From: JAGPUQ01 sp036961295
GTDB lineage: Bacteria > Pseudomonadota > Gammaproteobacteria > Pseudomonadales > Porticoccaceae
DNA: 64,000 nt
NCBI GenBank assembly: GCA_036961295.1
Contig: JBALVX010000001.1
Location: forward strand, 1,302,001 to 1,366,000
Reading direction: 5' to 3'
Below, in pieces: positions 8,364 to 16,110 of this stretch. Position 1 is the stretch's first letter. Every line of letters begins with the position of its first letter. The translations under genes were made by a program, and so were the position numbers. Under the pieces are notes generated by a model. The model made no database searches. It worked only from the letters and a program-made list of their open reading frames with translations, and had not been told where the DNA came from.

Positions 8364-8540
8364 TCAATCAAGATCGAAGTCGTATTCCTGAATCGCTTTT
8401 TCGAGACGTCGCTGCTCCAGCTTGTCTTCGAGACGACGGCGGGCTGTACTGCTAATTATCACCCGGCGTCGTTCCTGTGCACTTTGGAATAACTCATCTG
8501 AATTATCCGATGCTTCTAGTTCTAACTCTGCTGCACTCAT
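8364..8540 (-). CDS. Small PA3496-like conserved protein
   Basis: 58 residues from the ATG at 8540, chosen because AGGAGA lies about 7 bases upstream; the frame is open 12 codons further. The sequence is acidic at its N-terminus and then strongly basic (RRRVIISSTARRRLEDKLEQRRLEKAI), ending in DYDFDL-like residues (EYDFDLD). From memory this resembles the small PA3496-type family of gammaproteobacteria, annotated as putative envelope integrity proteins; the biochemical role is unknown. A candidate promoter lies upstream at 8647-8675. Confidence 0.7.
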   Translation of the reverse strand: MSAAELELEASDNSDELFQSAQERRRVIISSTARRRLEDKLEQRRLEKAIQEYDFDLD

Positions 8541-8646
8541 ATCGAAATCTCCTAAACCTCGAAACTCGTTAAACAACTAAGTCTTACCTAATCAAACACC
8601 TCAAACTATCAACGACATAGTGCGATACACAGTGCCGTTGAGCGCT

Positions 8647-8675
8647 AAATTACGATCAAATCGGCCTGACGTCAA
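8647..8675 (-). promoter_or_regulatory. Candidate sigma-70 promoter for the small gene at 8364-8540
   Basis: On the minus strand a -35-like TTGACG (8675-8670) is followed after 17 bases by TAATTT (8652-8647). The -35 matches 5 of 6 consensus bases, the -10 only about 3 of 6, so this is tentative. Confidence 0.35.
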
Positions 8676-8717
8676 GCATTATAATCACAACTAAATCAAT
8701 AGATTATGTGACCTAGT

Positions 8718-9431
8718 TCAGATAACACCCAAGTCTTCGAGCCTAACAAGGTCTTTTGGCTCATCAATGTCGGCCAGGGGCGGCATTTCGCGCCATTGCC
8801 AGCCCTGCTCCGCCAGCCGCTCACGGGTCTGAGCGAGCACTTGAGCTGAGCCCCAATCGATGCTGTGGAACAACGCAGGGCTGACTCGATTCAAGCCCAT
8901 CATCACGTAACCCCCATCCTCCGCTGGGCCGAGGACCGCGTCTTGCCCGCTGTGCAAGAACTCAATGGCGGTGGTGAAATAGTCCTTACTAAAGAAGGGA
9001 CAATCGCTGCCCACCAGAATAACCGGGCGGGATCGAGTTAAAGCCTGCTCAAAAGCACGGTACATGCGCTCGCCAAGATCCTTGCCACTCTGCGCCACGA
9101 TGGTTGGCGATCGCCCGGGCTCTCCCGAATCATCAGCACCAGTACCATCGGCTTCGACATCGACATCGACATACGATTTAGCGCCGCTCACCAACTCGGT
9201 AAAAAAACCTTCGGCATCCTCACCGCCGACCCAAAGCTCTACCGGTGCCACCTTTTCGCTTAGCAACTTGTGGAAGGTATGACTGACCAGACGTCGGTGT
9301 AAGTCCGCGCATTGCTCAGCATTGAGGTGGGGCTGCATCCGAGTTTTGACCTGACCCACAACCGGCGCTTTGGCAAACTGGATAATTAATGCTTCGGGAT
9401 ACAAAAACGTTTTGGGATATAAACCAGTCAC
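8718..9431 (-). CDS. DUF2064/TIGR04282-type arsenosugar-associated glycosyltransferase
   Basis: 237 residues from a GTG at 9431 that overlaps the stop of the upstream glycosyltransferase by 4 bp (GTGA); the frame is open to 9539 but that part lies inside the neighbour. The start yields LIIQFAKAPVVGQVKTRM, the nucleotide-sugar entry motif of the DUF2064 family. Further motifs are LVGSDCPFF and LGPAEDGGYVMMGL, as expected for a GT-A-like nucleotidyl or glycosyl transferase. The family is repeatedly found beside ArsS; the exact reaction has not been established as far as I know. Confidence 0.88.
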   Translation of the reverse strand: MTGLYPKTFLYPEALIIQFAKAPVVGQVKTRMQPHLNAEQCADLHRRLVSHTFHKLLSEKVAPVELWVGGEDAEGFFTELVSGAKSYVDVDVEADGTGADDSGEPGRSPTIVAQSGKDLGERMYRAFEQALTRSRPVILVGSDCPFFSKDYFTTAIEFLHSGQDAVLGPAEDGGYVMMGLNRVSPALFHSIDWGSAQVLAQTRERLAEQGWQWREMPPLADIDEPKDLVRLEDLGVI

Positions 9432-10126
9432 GAAGAATAATACTTGCGCGCCAGCTCTTCCGGCTTTGCACCGAAAAAGTAGGCCAGTCGCAAGCGCCAC
9501 ATAAGGACAATCGTTTTGCAGATACCCTCTCGCTCCCATTTGCGGCTGGACGTCAATACGGGATGGCTTTCGACTCGCGGTTTATTCATCCGCTTGAGTC
9601 GTTGACAGATTTCAATATCTTCCATTAAAGGCATATCCGCAAAACCACCAATGGAATTAAATAGTTGCCGATTCACAAACAAACATTGATCGCCGGTGCC
9701 GATTCCCGTCAGGCGGGAACGCCAGTTCATCATGGTTTCGACAATGCGCAGGGGCCACGCCGAACCACTTAACTGTACGGGGAAAAATCCCCACAACGAC
9801 GGCCCAGCATTTTGCCAGCTCGCTATCATCTCAAGAATATCGTCCGGCAAACGGGTGTCGGCGTGTAGAAACAACACATACTTGCCGCTGCTCGCCTTAG
9901 CTCCCGCGTTCATCTGCCCTGCCCTACCCTGGCCCGCGACGATCAATTGATCTGCCAAAGGCGTGGCCAATTCGACCGTGGCATCGCTACTACCGCCATC
10001 AACGACAATAATTTCGAGCGTCACTTTCGCGTCGGAGGTAGATAAGCTTTGCAAAGTTTGCAGGCAGGCAACCACCGTGGCGGCTTCGTTCAACACGGGA
10101 ATAATGATAGAAACGGAAGGTGTCAT
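9428..10126 (-). CDS. TIGR04283-type arsenosugar-associated family 2 glycosyltransferase
   Basis: 232 residues from the ATG at 10126, where VSIIIPVLNEAATV begins; the frame is open to 10240 but that segment lies within arsS. GT2 features are clear: VVDGGSSDATVE (nucleotide binding), VLFLHADTRLP (DxD-like acceptor region) and ICQRLKRMNKP. The family is typically paired with the DUF2064 protein and ArsS. It lies between them here with a 4-bp overlap downstream, supporting a co-translated three-gene unit. Confidence 0.88.
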   Translation of the reverse strand: MTPSVSIIIPVLNEAATVVACLQTLQSLSTSDAKVTLEIIVVDGGSSDATVELATPLADQLIVAGQGRAGQMNAGAKASSGKYVLFLHADTRLPDDILEMIASWQNAGPSLWGFFPVQLSGSAWPLRIVETMMNWRSRLTGIGTGDQCLFVNRQLFNSIGGFADMPLMEDIEICQRLKRMNKPRVESHPVLTSSRKWEREGICKTIVLMWRLRLAYFFGAKPEELARKYYSS

Positions 10127-10215
10127 ACACTGCTCATGATCAGCTGCAGAGGAAATGTAGGGTAGAAGCACCGGGATAAGTACTGGGGTAAACTCCGGGG
10201 CAAGCGCGCCGGACA

Positions 10216-11211
10216 CTAGCCGTCGAGCGCACCGCCACAACTACTACCCGCGCCAGCGGTACAACCATAACAGTGTTCGCCAACCGTAATATGACTGGAG
10301 TTTAAGTCGTGCTCTAACAATTCGCGCAAATGACGAGTGTTGCGATCCGAACCAATTAACGCTGACAAAGGCTGTAGGTTTGACTGCATCGGAAATTCCA
10401 GCATCTGATTAAAATCGCAGTCGTAAAGATTGCCCTGCCAATCCACGCTCACCATGGTTCGGCACATCAAACCATTAAGATTATCGGCATTAAAACTATC
10501 TTTCAGTAAGCCCATGTAGGACTCGTAATTACCCTTCGCCAACAACACCGCACCAAAACGACTGATCGGCATATTGGTAATGGTAAATAGATCGTTAAAT
10601 ACAATATCGTATTGCTGTCCGAGAGATTCCTGATACTCCCGCTGCAAAGTCACCTGGTCCGGCGGCAAAAACGCGCCGTTAGGATTGTAGACTAAATTCA
10701 ATTCTAAACCCGAGTCCGCTTTGCCATAACCCAGTTGGTTAAGTTGTTGTAGCGCCTCGATGCTTTGCTCAAATACCCCTTTGCCCCGCTGCTCGGCGAC
10801 ATTTTGTTCGGAGTAACACGGTAATGACGCGGTAATCACCACCTTATTGGCTGCAAGAAACTCAGGCAAATCTTCATAACCCGGCTCCAGCAAGATAGTG
10901 AGATTACAGCGATCAATCACCTCCACACCGAGTGCTCGCGCCGCCACCACCAAACGCCGAAAATGCGGGTTCATTTCTGGCGCGCCACCGGTTAAATCCA
11001 GTGTCGCTATATTGCGCGCCGCCAGGACTTCAACCACCAAATCAACCGTATCCGCGTCCATCAATTCCGTGCGACTCGGCCCGGCATTGACGTGGCAGTG
11101 AGTACAGCTAAGATTACACAGATAGCCGAGATTCACCTGCAAGGTCGTGAGTTGATTGCGGAGCAGCGCTGGAAACGCGGTGTCCAACAACAGTGGGCGA
11201 GTATCCTGCAT
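10216..11211 (-). CDS. arsS: Arsenosugar biosynthesis radical SAM protein ArsS
   Basis: 331 residues. The radical SAM cluster motif is LCNLSCTHCH with cysteines at about 32, 36 and 39, followed by LDLTGGAPEMNP (the GGE-like motif). The C-terminal domain ends HCYGCTAGAGSSCGG, a Cys-rich region that can hold an extra iron-sulfur cluster; in some homologues one residue here is selenocysteine, but this copy has Cys only. Established work assigns ArsS to addition of an adenosyl group to dimethylarsenite on the way to oxoarsenosugars. No arsM methyltransferase gene is in the window. Confidence 0.92.
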   Translation of the reverse strand: MQDTRPLLLDTAFPALLRNQLTTLQVNLGYLCNLSCTHCHVNAGPSRTELMDADTVDLVVEVLAARNIATLDLTGGAPEMNPHFRRLVVAARALGVEVIDRCNLTILLEPGYEDLPEFLAANKVVITASLPCYSEQNVAEQRGKGVFEQSIEALQQLNQLGYGKADSGLELNLVYNPNGAFLPPDQVTLQREYQESLGQQYDIVFNDLFTITNMPISRFGAVLLAKGNYESYMGLLKDSFNADNLNGLMCRTMVSVDWQGNLYDCDFNQMLEFPMQSNLQPLSALIGSDRNTRHLRELLEHDLNSSHITVGEHCYGCTAGAGSSCGGALDG

Positions 11212-11425
11212 TAATGTACCTTAGCCTGTAGCCTGATGTGTTGGTAGATAGGACGGATGAAGAATCACACTATCTCACTTCTATGCGCCAAACAACAAGC
11301 CACTAGCATGGAATACTTTAGATAAGACAAAGGCACCCAAACACGAAAATCTTTTGGGGAACTGCAAGCCCAACTCTTACTCAAACCACACTGACATAAG
11401 CCTTCACCGTACTTAAGGATCAACT

Positions 11426-12091
11426 GTGAAAACCAACAAAATAATGCTACCCACCGAGACTAATAATTCTTCGGCAAACAATAATCTGAGCCTGGGCGCA
11501 CTGCTCGCCGCTACCTTCATCCTGCTTTTGGGTTTCGCACAAGCCAGCACCGCCGCCGAAGCCCGCGCCATTTTTGCCGGAGGTTGCTTCTGGTGTATGG
11601 AAGAAGCTTTTGAAACCGTCGATGGTGTCAGCGAAGCCGTGTCCGGTTATATCGGCGGCGATGTTCCCAACCCCAGCTATCCTCAAGTATCCGGCGGTGG
11701 CACCGGGCACACCGAGGCTATTGAAGTACTCTATGATTCGGAGACCGTTAATTACGACACCCTCCTCGCCGTTTTCTGGCGCAATATAGATCCCCTGGAT
11801 GCCCGCGGTCAGTTTTGCGACAAAGGCAGCCAATACCGCAGTGGTATTTTCTATCTCGACGAACAACAACATACTCTGGCGCAATCGAGCAAAGATGCGC
11901 TCGTTGAAAGCAAAGTACTCAAGGGTCCTATCCAAACCGAAATCACTGCCGCCACCTCCTTTTATCCCGCCGAGGATTACCACCAGAATTATTATTTAAA
12001 AAACCCGAAACGCTATAAATTTTACAAATGGAACTGCGGGCGCAAACAACAGCTTGATTATCTATGGGACAAACTAGAGCCTGGGGGATAA
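11426..12091 (+). CDS. msrA: Exported peptide methionine sulfoxide reductase MsrA
   Basis: 221 residues. An unusually long N-region (about 22 residues) precedes a hydrophobic stretch (about 22-42) ending ASTAAEA, consistent with a signal peptide and periplasmic location. The catalytic motif is GGCFWCMEEAF (cysteines at about 54 and 57); GTGHTEAIEV and SQYRSGIFY complete the MsrA fold. A second cysteine in the motif (GCFWC) suggests a different recycling arrangement from the GCFWG paralogue at 52552-53175. It is divergent from arsS across a 214-bp spacer. Role: repair of oxidised methionine (S-sulfoxide) in envelope proteins. Confidence 0.93.
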   Translation: MKTNKIMLPTETNNSSANNNLSLGALLAATFILLLGFAQASTAAEARAIFAGGCFWCMEEAFETVDGVSEAVSGYIGGDVPNPSYPQVSGGGTGHTEAIEVLYDSETVNYDTLLAVFWRNIDPLDARGQFCDKGSQYRSGIFYLDEQQHTLAQSSKDALVESKVLKGPIQTEITAATSFYPAEDYHQNYYLKNPKRYKFYKWNCGRKQQLDYLWDKLEPGG

Positions 12092-12283
12092 TAAGAACGA
12101 CCGGCCATAGGTTGCCGTATACACTCCATACAAACAAAGCTATACGTTCCAGCTTATTGTTTTTAACAATTAAATTATCCCGGCTATAACCTGATCGGCC
12201 CAAAATCTGGGTCAAAAGTGATATGAAGCCTGTAGCTATTGAATAAACTGTTATATGCGCTTAATGATTCATAGGAGTCACAC

Positions 12284-12469
12284 ATGGTAGCAATAATTGC
12301 TATGTTTCTATTAGTTATAGCAACAGGTGTGGGTGCTATAATTTGGGGGCTTGTTACAAATGACAACTCCGACAACAACATTAAAAAGTTTTCTAATATT
12401 TTTCAGCGGGCGGCATTCATTGGGTTAGCTTTTTTATTAACAGCAATAACTGTCTATTATTATAAATAA
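12284..12469 (+). CDS. Small two-helix membrane protein
   Basis: 61 residues, not recognised. Two hydrophobic segments (about 3-23 and 42-58) are joined by a polar Asn/Asp/Lys loop (TNDNSDNNIKKFSN). AGGAG lies 8 bases before the ATG, which supports expression. It sits between msrA and the convergent universal stress protein gene, with lower GC than its neighbours. No function is proposed. Confidence 0.6.
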   Translation: MVAIIAMFLLVIATGVGAIIWGLVTNDNSDNNIKKFSNIFQRAAFIGLAFLLTAITVYYYK

Positions 12470-12483
12470 ATGCATCAAAAAAT

Positions 12484-13347
12484 TTAATTCACCACCAACA
12501 TCTCCGTCTGCACATGCTGTAAAACCCGCTCGGCGGTATTACCCAGCAACAAACCTTTGAGGCCTCGATTAGCGGCACTACCAATCACCAAAATCCCGCC
12601 CTCGGCAGCTTTGCTAACAATATCTTCAATGCGCCCAATGTCAACTTTAATATGATCGACGGCAACGCCGGTGCGCGCAATTAACTGCTGTAAGTTTTCT
12701 TCCGCACTTTTCCTGGCCCGCTGCTGAAAATCCATATCGAAGGGTACGCTGACCAAGTTAGCGTAAATCAGCGCGGGGTCTGGCATAACGGTAATCGCAG
12801 TCAGCGGCACGGCAAAGGCTTTGGCAAAGGCACTGGCGCTATCGAGCACCCGCTCGGCGAGTTGTTGGTGAGTATCGTCTTCATCCAGGCAATCGAGGGC
12901 TACCACTACTTTATCGGGAGCCACTAAGGTTTCCGACAACATCACCACCGGACAGGGCACTTCTCGCAACAGGTGCCAGTCGTCGGCTCGGTGAATCAAG
13001 CTGGACAACACACCCTTACCACTGGCTGCCATTACCACCAGGCCGGAACCCTGCTGCTCAGCGGCCCCGGCAACGGCCACATGCACCCGCTCGCACCACT
13101 CGGTGTGGAAATCGTCGGTTTTGCCGACACAGAACTCGGCGAGTAAGCGCCGCTCCTCAGCCATAATTTGATCGCGCAGGCGTTCAAAATCATCAAAACC
13201 AATGTACTTTTCCATTTCGCTTAGCTGCCCGTGCACGGGCCGAAATACCGCGAAATCGGTATGCATCTTGTTCGCCAAATATTGAGTCCTCGCCATCACC
13301 TGATCGGCGCTCTCCCAACTGTTAATCACCGCTAATAATTTTTCCAT
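12484..13347 (-). CDS. Tandem-domain universal stress protein (UspE-like)
   Basis: 287 residues made of two Usp domains (about 1-145 and 150-287). The second ends with GSAANRGLKGLLLGNTAERVL, the UspE-type version of the nucleotide-binding motif. AAGGAG precedes the ATG. The upstream region has a candidate FNR-dependent promoter with ideal spacing (13389-13437), matching the habit of gammaproteobacteria of inducing Usp proteins under oxygen limitation. The FNR gene lies nearby on the opposite strand. Confidence 0.9.
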   Translation of the reverse strand: MEKLLAVINSWESADQVMARTQYLANKMHTDFAVFRPVHGQLSEMEKYIGFDDFERLRDQIMAEERRLLAEFCVGKTDDFHTEWCERVHVAVAGAAEQQGSGLVVMAASGKGVLSSLIHRADDWHLLREVPCPVVMLSETLVAPDKVVVALDCLDEDDTHQQLAERVLDSASAFAKAFAVPLTAITVMPDPALIYANLVSVPFDMDFQQRARKSAEENLQQLIARTGVAVDHIKVDIGRIEDIVSKAAEGGILVIGSAANRGLKGLLLGNTAERVLQHVQTEMLVVN

Positions 13348-13388
13348 CCGGACTCTCCTTATATTCGCAACGGCAGTTTCGAAACGGC

Positions 13389-13437
13389 AGTATGCAGTAT
13401 AGAGGCGGCCTCAAGGTTTTTAATTGATGCAGGTCAT
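13389..13437 (-). promoter_or_regulatory. Class II FNR/ANR-activated promoter of the usp gene
   Basis: The sequence TTGATGCAGGTCAT (13424-13437, nearly palindromic) matches 9 of 10 defined bases of the TTGAT-N4-GTCAA form of the FNR/ANR box. On the minus strand a -10 hexamer TATACT (13401-13396, 5 of 6) follows. The predicted start of transcription near 13389 places the centre of the box at -41.5, the standard class II FNR position. The usp ATG is at 13347, leaving a leader of about 42 bases. Confidence 0.8.
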
Positions 13438-13689
13438 TCCAGTAACAGCGCCGTCGCATTACATTACTGCCCTCGTATCCTATGCTGTAAAGACGACGGG
13501 CTACTTGCCAAAACCAGCTTGGTTTTTTTCCTGCTGCAGGGCATAGATCACGTGTCACTAGACCATAAACCACATTCTCGGAGACTGCTAATGAACAAGA
13601 GGTATGGGAGCCGGCCCTGGGAAGAGTTTAGGTGTGGGGCCGCGCCGTTAAACCAGCATGTTTAGTTCAGACCTTATGATGACCATTCC
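13438..13689. other. Spacer between usp promoter and hemN-like gene
   Basis: No recognised protein family is encoded here. The only item of note is the 24-codon ORF at 13591-13665, described separately. No second FNR box was recognised. Confidence 0.5.
13591..13665 (+). other. Possible 24-codon upstream ORF (or amber-interrupted 5' end of the hemN-like gene)
   Basis: An ATG at 13591 with GGAG 7 bases upstream opens a 24-codon frame ending in TAG at 13663-13665. It is in the same frame as the hemN-like gene that begins with GTG at 13690, with no other stop between them. It could be a leader peptide, or the true start of the downstream gene followed by a nonsense codon. Confidence 0.35.
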
Positions 13690-14913
13690 GTGGTAGTGCG
13701 CAAATTGATAGTAGAAAATCCGGCCTTGTTGTCAGCGGCACCCGCGCTACCCGCGGGTTTTGATAACGTCGTACTGCCCTGGTACAGCGAGCGACAAAAG
13801 CTCCCTGCCCACTCGGTACAGGACTTAGCAGGACGCGAGGAAATTGCAAACTCGCTGGGCGTCAATGTTTACTGCCCCCGGCAAGCTGTCGAGAGCTACG
13901 AGCAGTTCATCTGCCAGGAAGCCAGACTATTTCAGGAACTGCTGCCAAACGAGAGCATCACTCATACTTTATGGTTGCGAGGCGACCCTGTCCGCCAATT
14001 CTCGCCAGAAGCCATCACCGCACTGATCTACCGACTGAATAAACAATTCCCCCTCGACGACTCCGCCGATACCGTGCGCGGAATCGAACTCAGACCTTCG
14101 GCGCTCACCGATGAACGCCTGGCCTTATTGAGTGGCCTCGGTTTCAATCGCATTAATCTGATTATCGACGCCAGCATTGCCAGCGACGACCGCAGTCTGT
14201 CGAAGTTGGATATGGCATTTGCCCACCTTGCGAACTTCGGGCAGATCGGCGTGGAATGCCGAATACTGTTTAGCAGTGACTCGCATCCGGCATTTCTTAG
14301 CCGCTTATTACGGGATTTAATCCAGTCCGGTTGCGATTTAATTCACCTTGCCCAAACCGATGACCGTAAACCTCAAACGCTTGCCCAACGTAGCGCCAGT
14401 GCCAACTTACTATTCCAGACCCTCACCGAGTTGAGCGAACAGAATTGGCTGGCACTGGGCAACGATCGGTTTATCCCAAAACACCACAAACTTTACGAAG
14501 CATCCCAACGCGACGCCTTACAACTCAGTCCCTGGGGCTTCCAGCAAGAGCGGCAACAACAATGGCTTGGCCTGGGCATTGCCGCCATGGGACGCCTGCA
14601 CAACACTTACTACCGCACCGATGCCGCTGCGAAAAATTATATTGAGGCCATCAGCAATCGCTCTCTGCCGCCCAAAACCATTTTTCGACGACCACCTGGC
14701 TGCACATCCACCTTTGTCGCCTTACAGCACTTACTCAGCCAGCACCGAGTCAATTCGGCAGACTTTCAAAACCTTGCCGAAGCAACTGGCCTGCTCGACA
14801 CCCCCTGGCTTGTCAAAGCGGGGGATGACTACTGCTTAACACCGGAAGGTATTAAAAACCTCTATGCCATCCACATCTTGTTATTTACCCTTTCCAATAA
14901 AAGAGAACTATAA
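13690..14913 (+). CDS. HemN-like protein lacking the radical SAM cysteines
   Basis: 407 residues from a GTG with weak ribosome binding. The fold of oxygen-independent coproporphyrinogen III oxidase is recognisable: TLWLRGDPVRQFSPEAITALI aligns with the HemN GGGTPT region, RINLIIDAS and RILFSSDSHP with barrel strands, and DRFIPKHHKL and WLGLGIAAMGRLHNTYY with the C-terminal part. The expected HIPFCxxxCxxC cluster motif is replaced by VNVYCPRQAVESYEQFIC, with no CxxxCxxC anywhere in the protein. It therefore probably cannot bind the [4Fe-4S]-SAM cofactor and may be regulatory or heme/porphyrin-binding. It lies directly upstream of fnr. Confidence 0.75.
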   Translation: MVVRKLIVENPALLSAAPALPAGFDNVVLPWYSERQKLPAHSVQDLAGREEIANSLGVNVYCPRQAVESYEQFICQEARLFQELLPNESITHTLWLRGDPVRQFSPEAITALIYRLNKQFPLDDSADTVRGIELRPSALTDERLALLSGLGFNRINLIIDASIASDDRSLSKLDMAFAHLANFGQIGVECRILFSSDSHPAFLSRLLRDLIQSGCDLIHLAQTDDRKPQTLAQRSASANLLFQTLTELSEQNWLALGNDRFIPKHHKLYEASQRDALQLSPWGFQQERQQQWLGLGIAAMGRLHNTYYRTDAAAKNYIEAISNRSLPPKTIFRRPPGCTSTFVALQHLLSQHRVNSADFQNLAEATGLLDTPWLVKAGDDYCLTPEGIKNLYAIHILLFTLSNKREL

Positions 14914-14978
14914 TAAGCTCATCTATCGTTAAACCGCAGCCGCTGTTACCCGGCGGCCTGTCCTTCGCGTCAACCAAG

Positions 14979-15707
14979 ATGAGCGCTATGAGTAATCAGT
15001 CCTGCCCCCACAATCAGGCCGTGAGTTGCGGCGAGTGCCGCATGAAGAGTTTGTGTTTGCCCCTGGCGCTGGAGATTGAAGATGTCGAAAAACTCGATAA
15101 AATCGTGCAACGTGGCCGCCCCTTTCAAAAAGACGAGCACGTTTACCGCTCGGGCGATAAATTTCATGCGATCTTTGCGGTGCGCAGCGGCGCTATTAAA
15201 GCCTTTACCGCTGACGACGAAGGCGTAGAACAGGTTACCGGTTTTTATTTACCGGGCGAGGTCTTTGGTATGGACGGTATTGCTCACACCGACCACATCA
15301 GCTCGGCGGTGTCGCTGGAAACCTCCTCCGTGTGTGAAATTCCGTTTCATCGCCTCGAGGAGCTGAGTATTACCCTGCCTTCCTTGCAACGGCACTTTTT
15401 TAAGTTAATGAGTCAGGAAATTACTAACGATCAACATCTCGCCACTTTGTTGAGTAAAAACAGCGCCGACGAGCGTGTCGCCACTTTGTTGATCAGCATT
15501 TCCGCTCGCAACGCCAAACGCAATCTATCCGAGCAGCGTTTCCGTCTGCCAATGTCCCGCGCGGATATCGGTAATTATATGGGTCTAACGGTTGAAACTG
15601 TGAGTCGAGTATTCAGTCGCTTTCAAAAGCAGCAACTGCTCAACGTCGATAAAAAAGAAATTGAAATCCTTGATCTGGATGGCCTGAAAGAACTCGCCAA
15701 TATTTAA
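14979..15707 (+). CDS. fnr: FNR/ANR-type oxygen-sensing transcription regulator
   Basis: 242 residues. Cysteines at about 17, 20, 26 and 119 match in spacing the four [4Fe-4S] ligands of E. coli FNR. A cyclic-nucleotide-like beta-barrel follows (about 45-150) and the winged helix ends with GLTVETVSRVFSRF, which carries the E-x2-SR recognition residues for TTGAT half-sites. Active without oxygen, inactive when oxygen destroys the cluster. Met1 or Met4 could be the start. The likely target seen in the window is the usp promoter at 13389-13437. Confidence 0.95.
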   Translation: MSAMSNQSCPHNQAVSCGECRMKSLCLPLALEIEDVEKLDKIVQRGRPFQKDEHVYRSGDKFHAIFAVRSGAIKAFTADDEGVEQVTGFYLPGEVFGMDGIAHTDHISSAVSLETSSVCEIPFHRLEELSITLPSLQRHFFKLMSQEITNDQHLATLLSKNSADERVATLLISISARNAKRNLSEQRFRLPMSRADIGNYMGLTVETVSRVFSRFQKQQLLNVDKKEIEILDLDGLKELANI

Positions 15708-15767
15708 GCCTTTAAACGAGTCAGAAAAACACGAGGACCGTAGGTCGAGGCCCATCACATAGCCCGA

Positions 15768-16016
15768 TTAAGCCCGACGAATAAAGTAAAGATAGCTGTC
15801 CTCAGTGACGACCTCTTCCAATAACTCGTGGCCCAAATAACGGCAAAACTTGGGGATATCTCGCTGCGTCGAGGGGTCGGTTGCAATCACTTTGATAATA
15901 TCTCCCGCGGCAACTTTCCTAATGACGTTGTGCAACATCATCACTGGCTCCGGGCAGCGCAGGCCGGAAGTATCGACGACTTCGTTAACCTGCCTGTGTT
16001 CTTCACTCTCAGTCAC
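15768..16016 (-). CDS. tusA: Sulfur carrier protein TusA
   Basis: 82 residues from a GTG at 16016 with AAGAGA upstream; the frame is open to 16154 but the extension overlaps the next gene and is unlike the family. The sulfur-carrying cysteine lies in GLRCPEPVM (about residue 21), and the C-terminal IPKFCRYLGHEL matches TusA. It accepts persulfide sulfur from IscS and passes it to TusBCD for tRNA 2-thiolation or to molybdenum cofactor synthesis. Convergent with fnr. Confidence 0.93.
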   Translation of the reverse strand: MTESEEHRQVNEVVDTSGLRCPEPVMMLHNVIRKVAAGDIIKVIATDPSTQRDIPKFCRYLGHELLEEVVTEDSYLYFIRRA

Positions 16017-16110
16017 TGCGTATCTCTTACTGTGGCTAGGCAACAGGGTAAAAAAACGGAGCACCCGGCTCCGTTTCATCAACTCCATTCTAACAAATTT
16101 AAGTCGCCTT

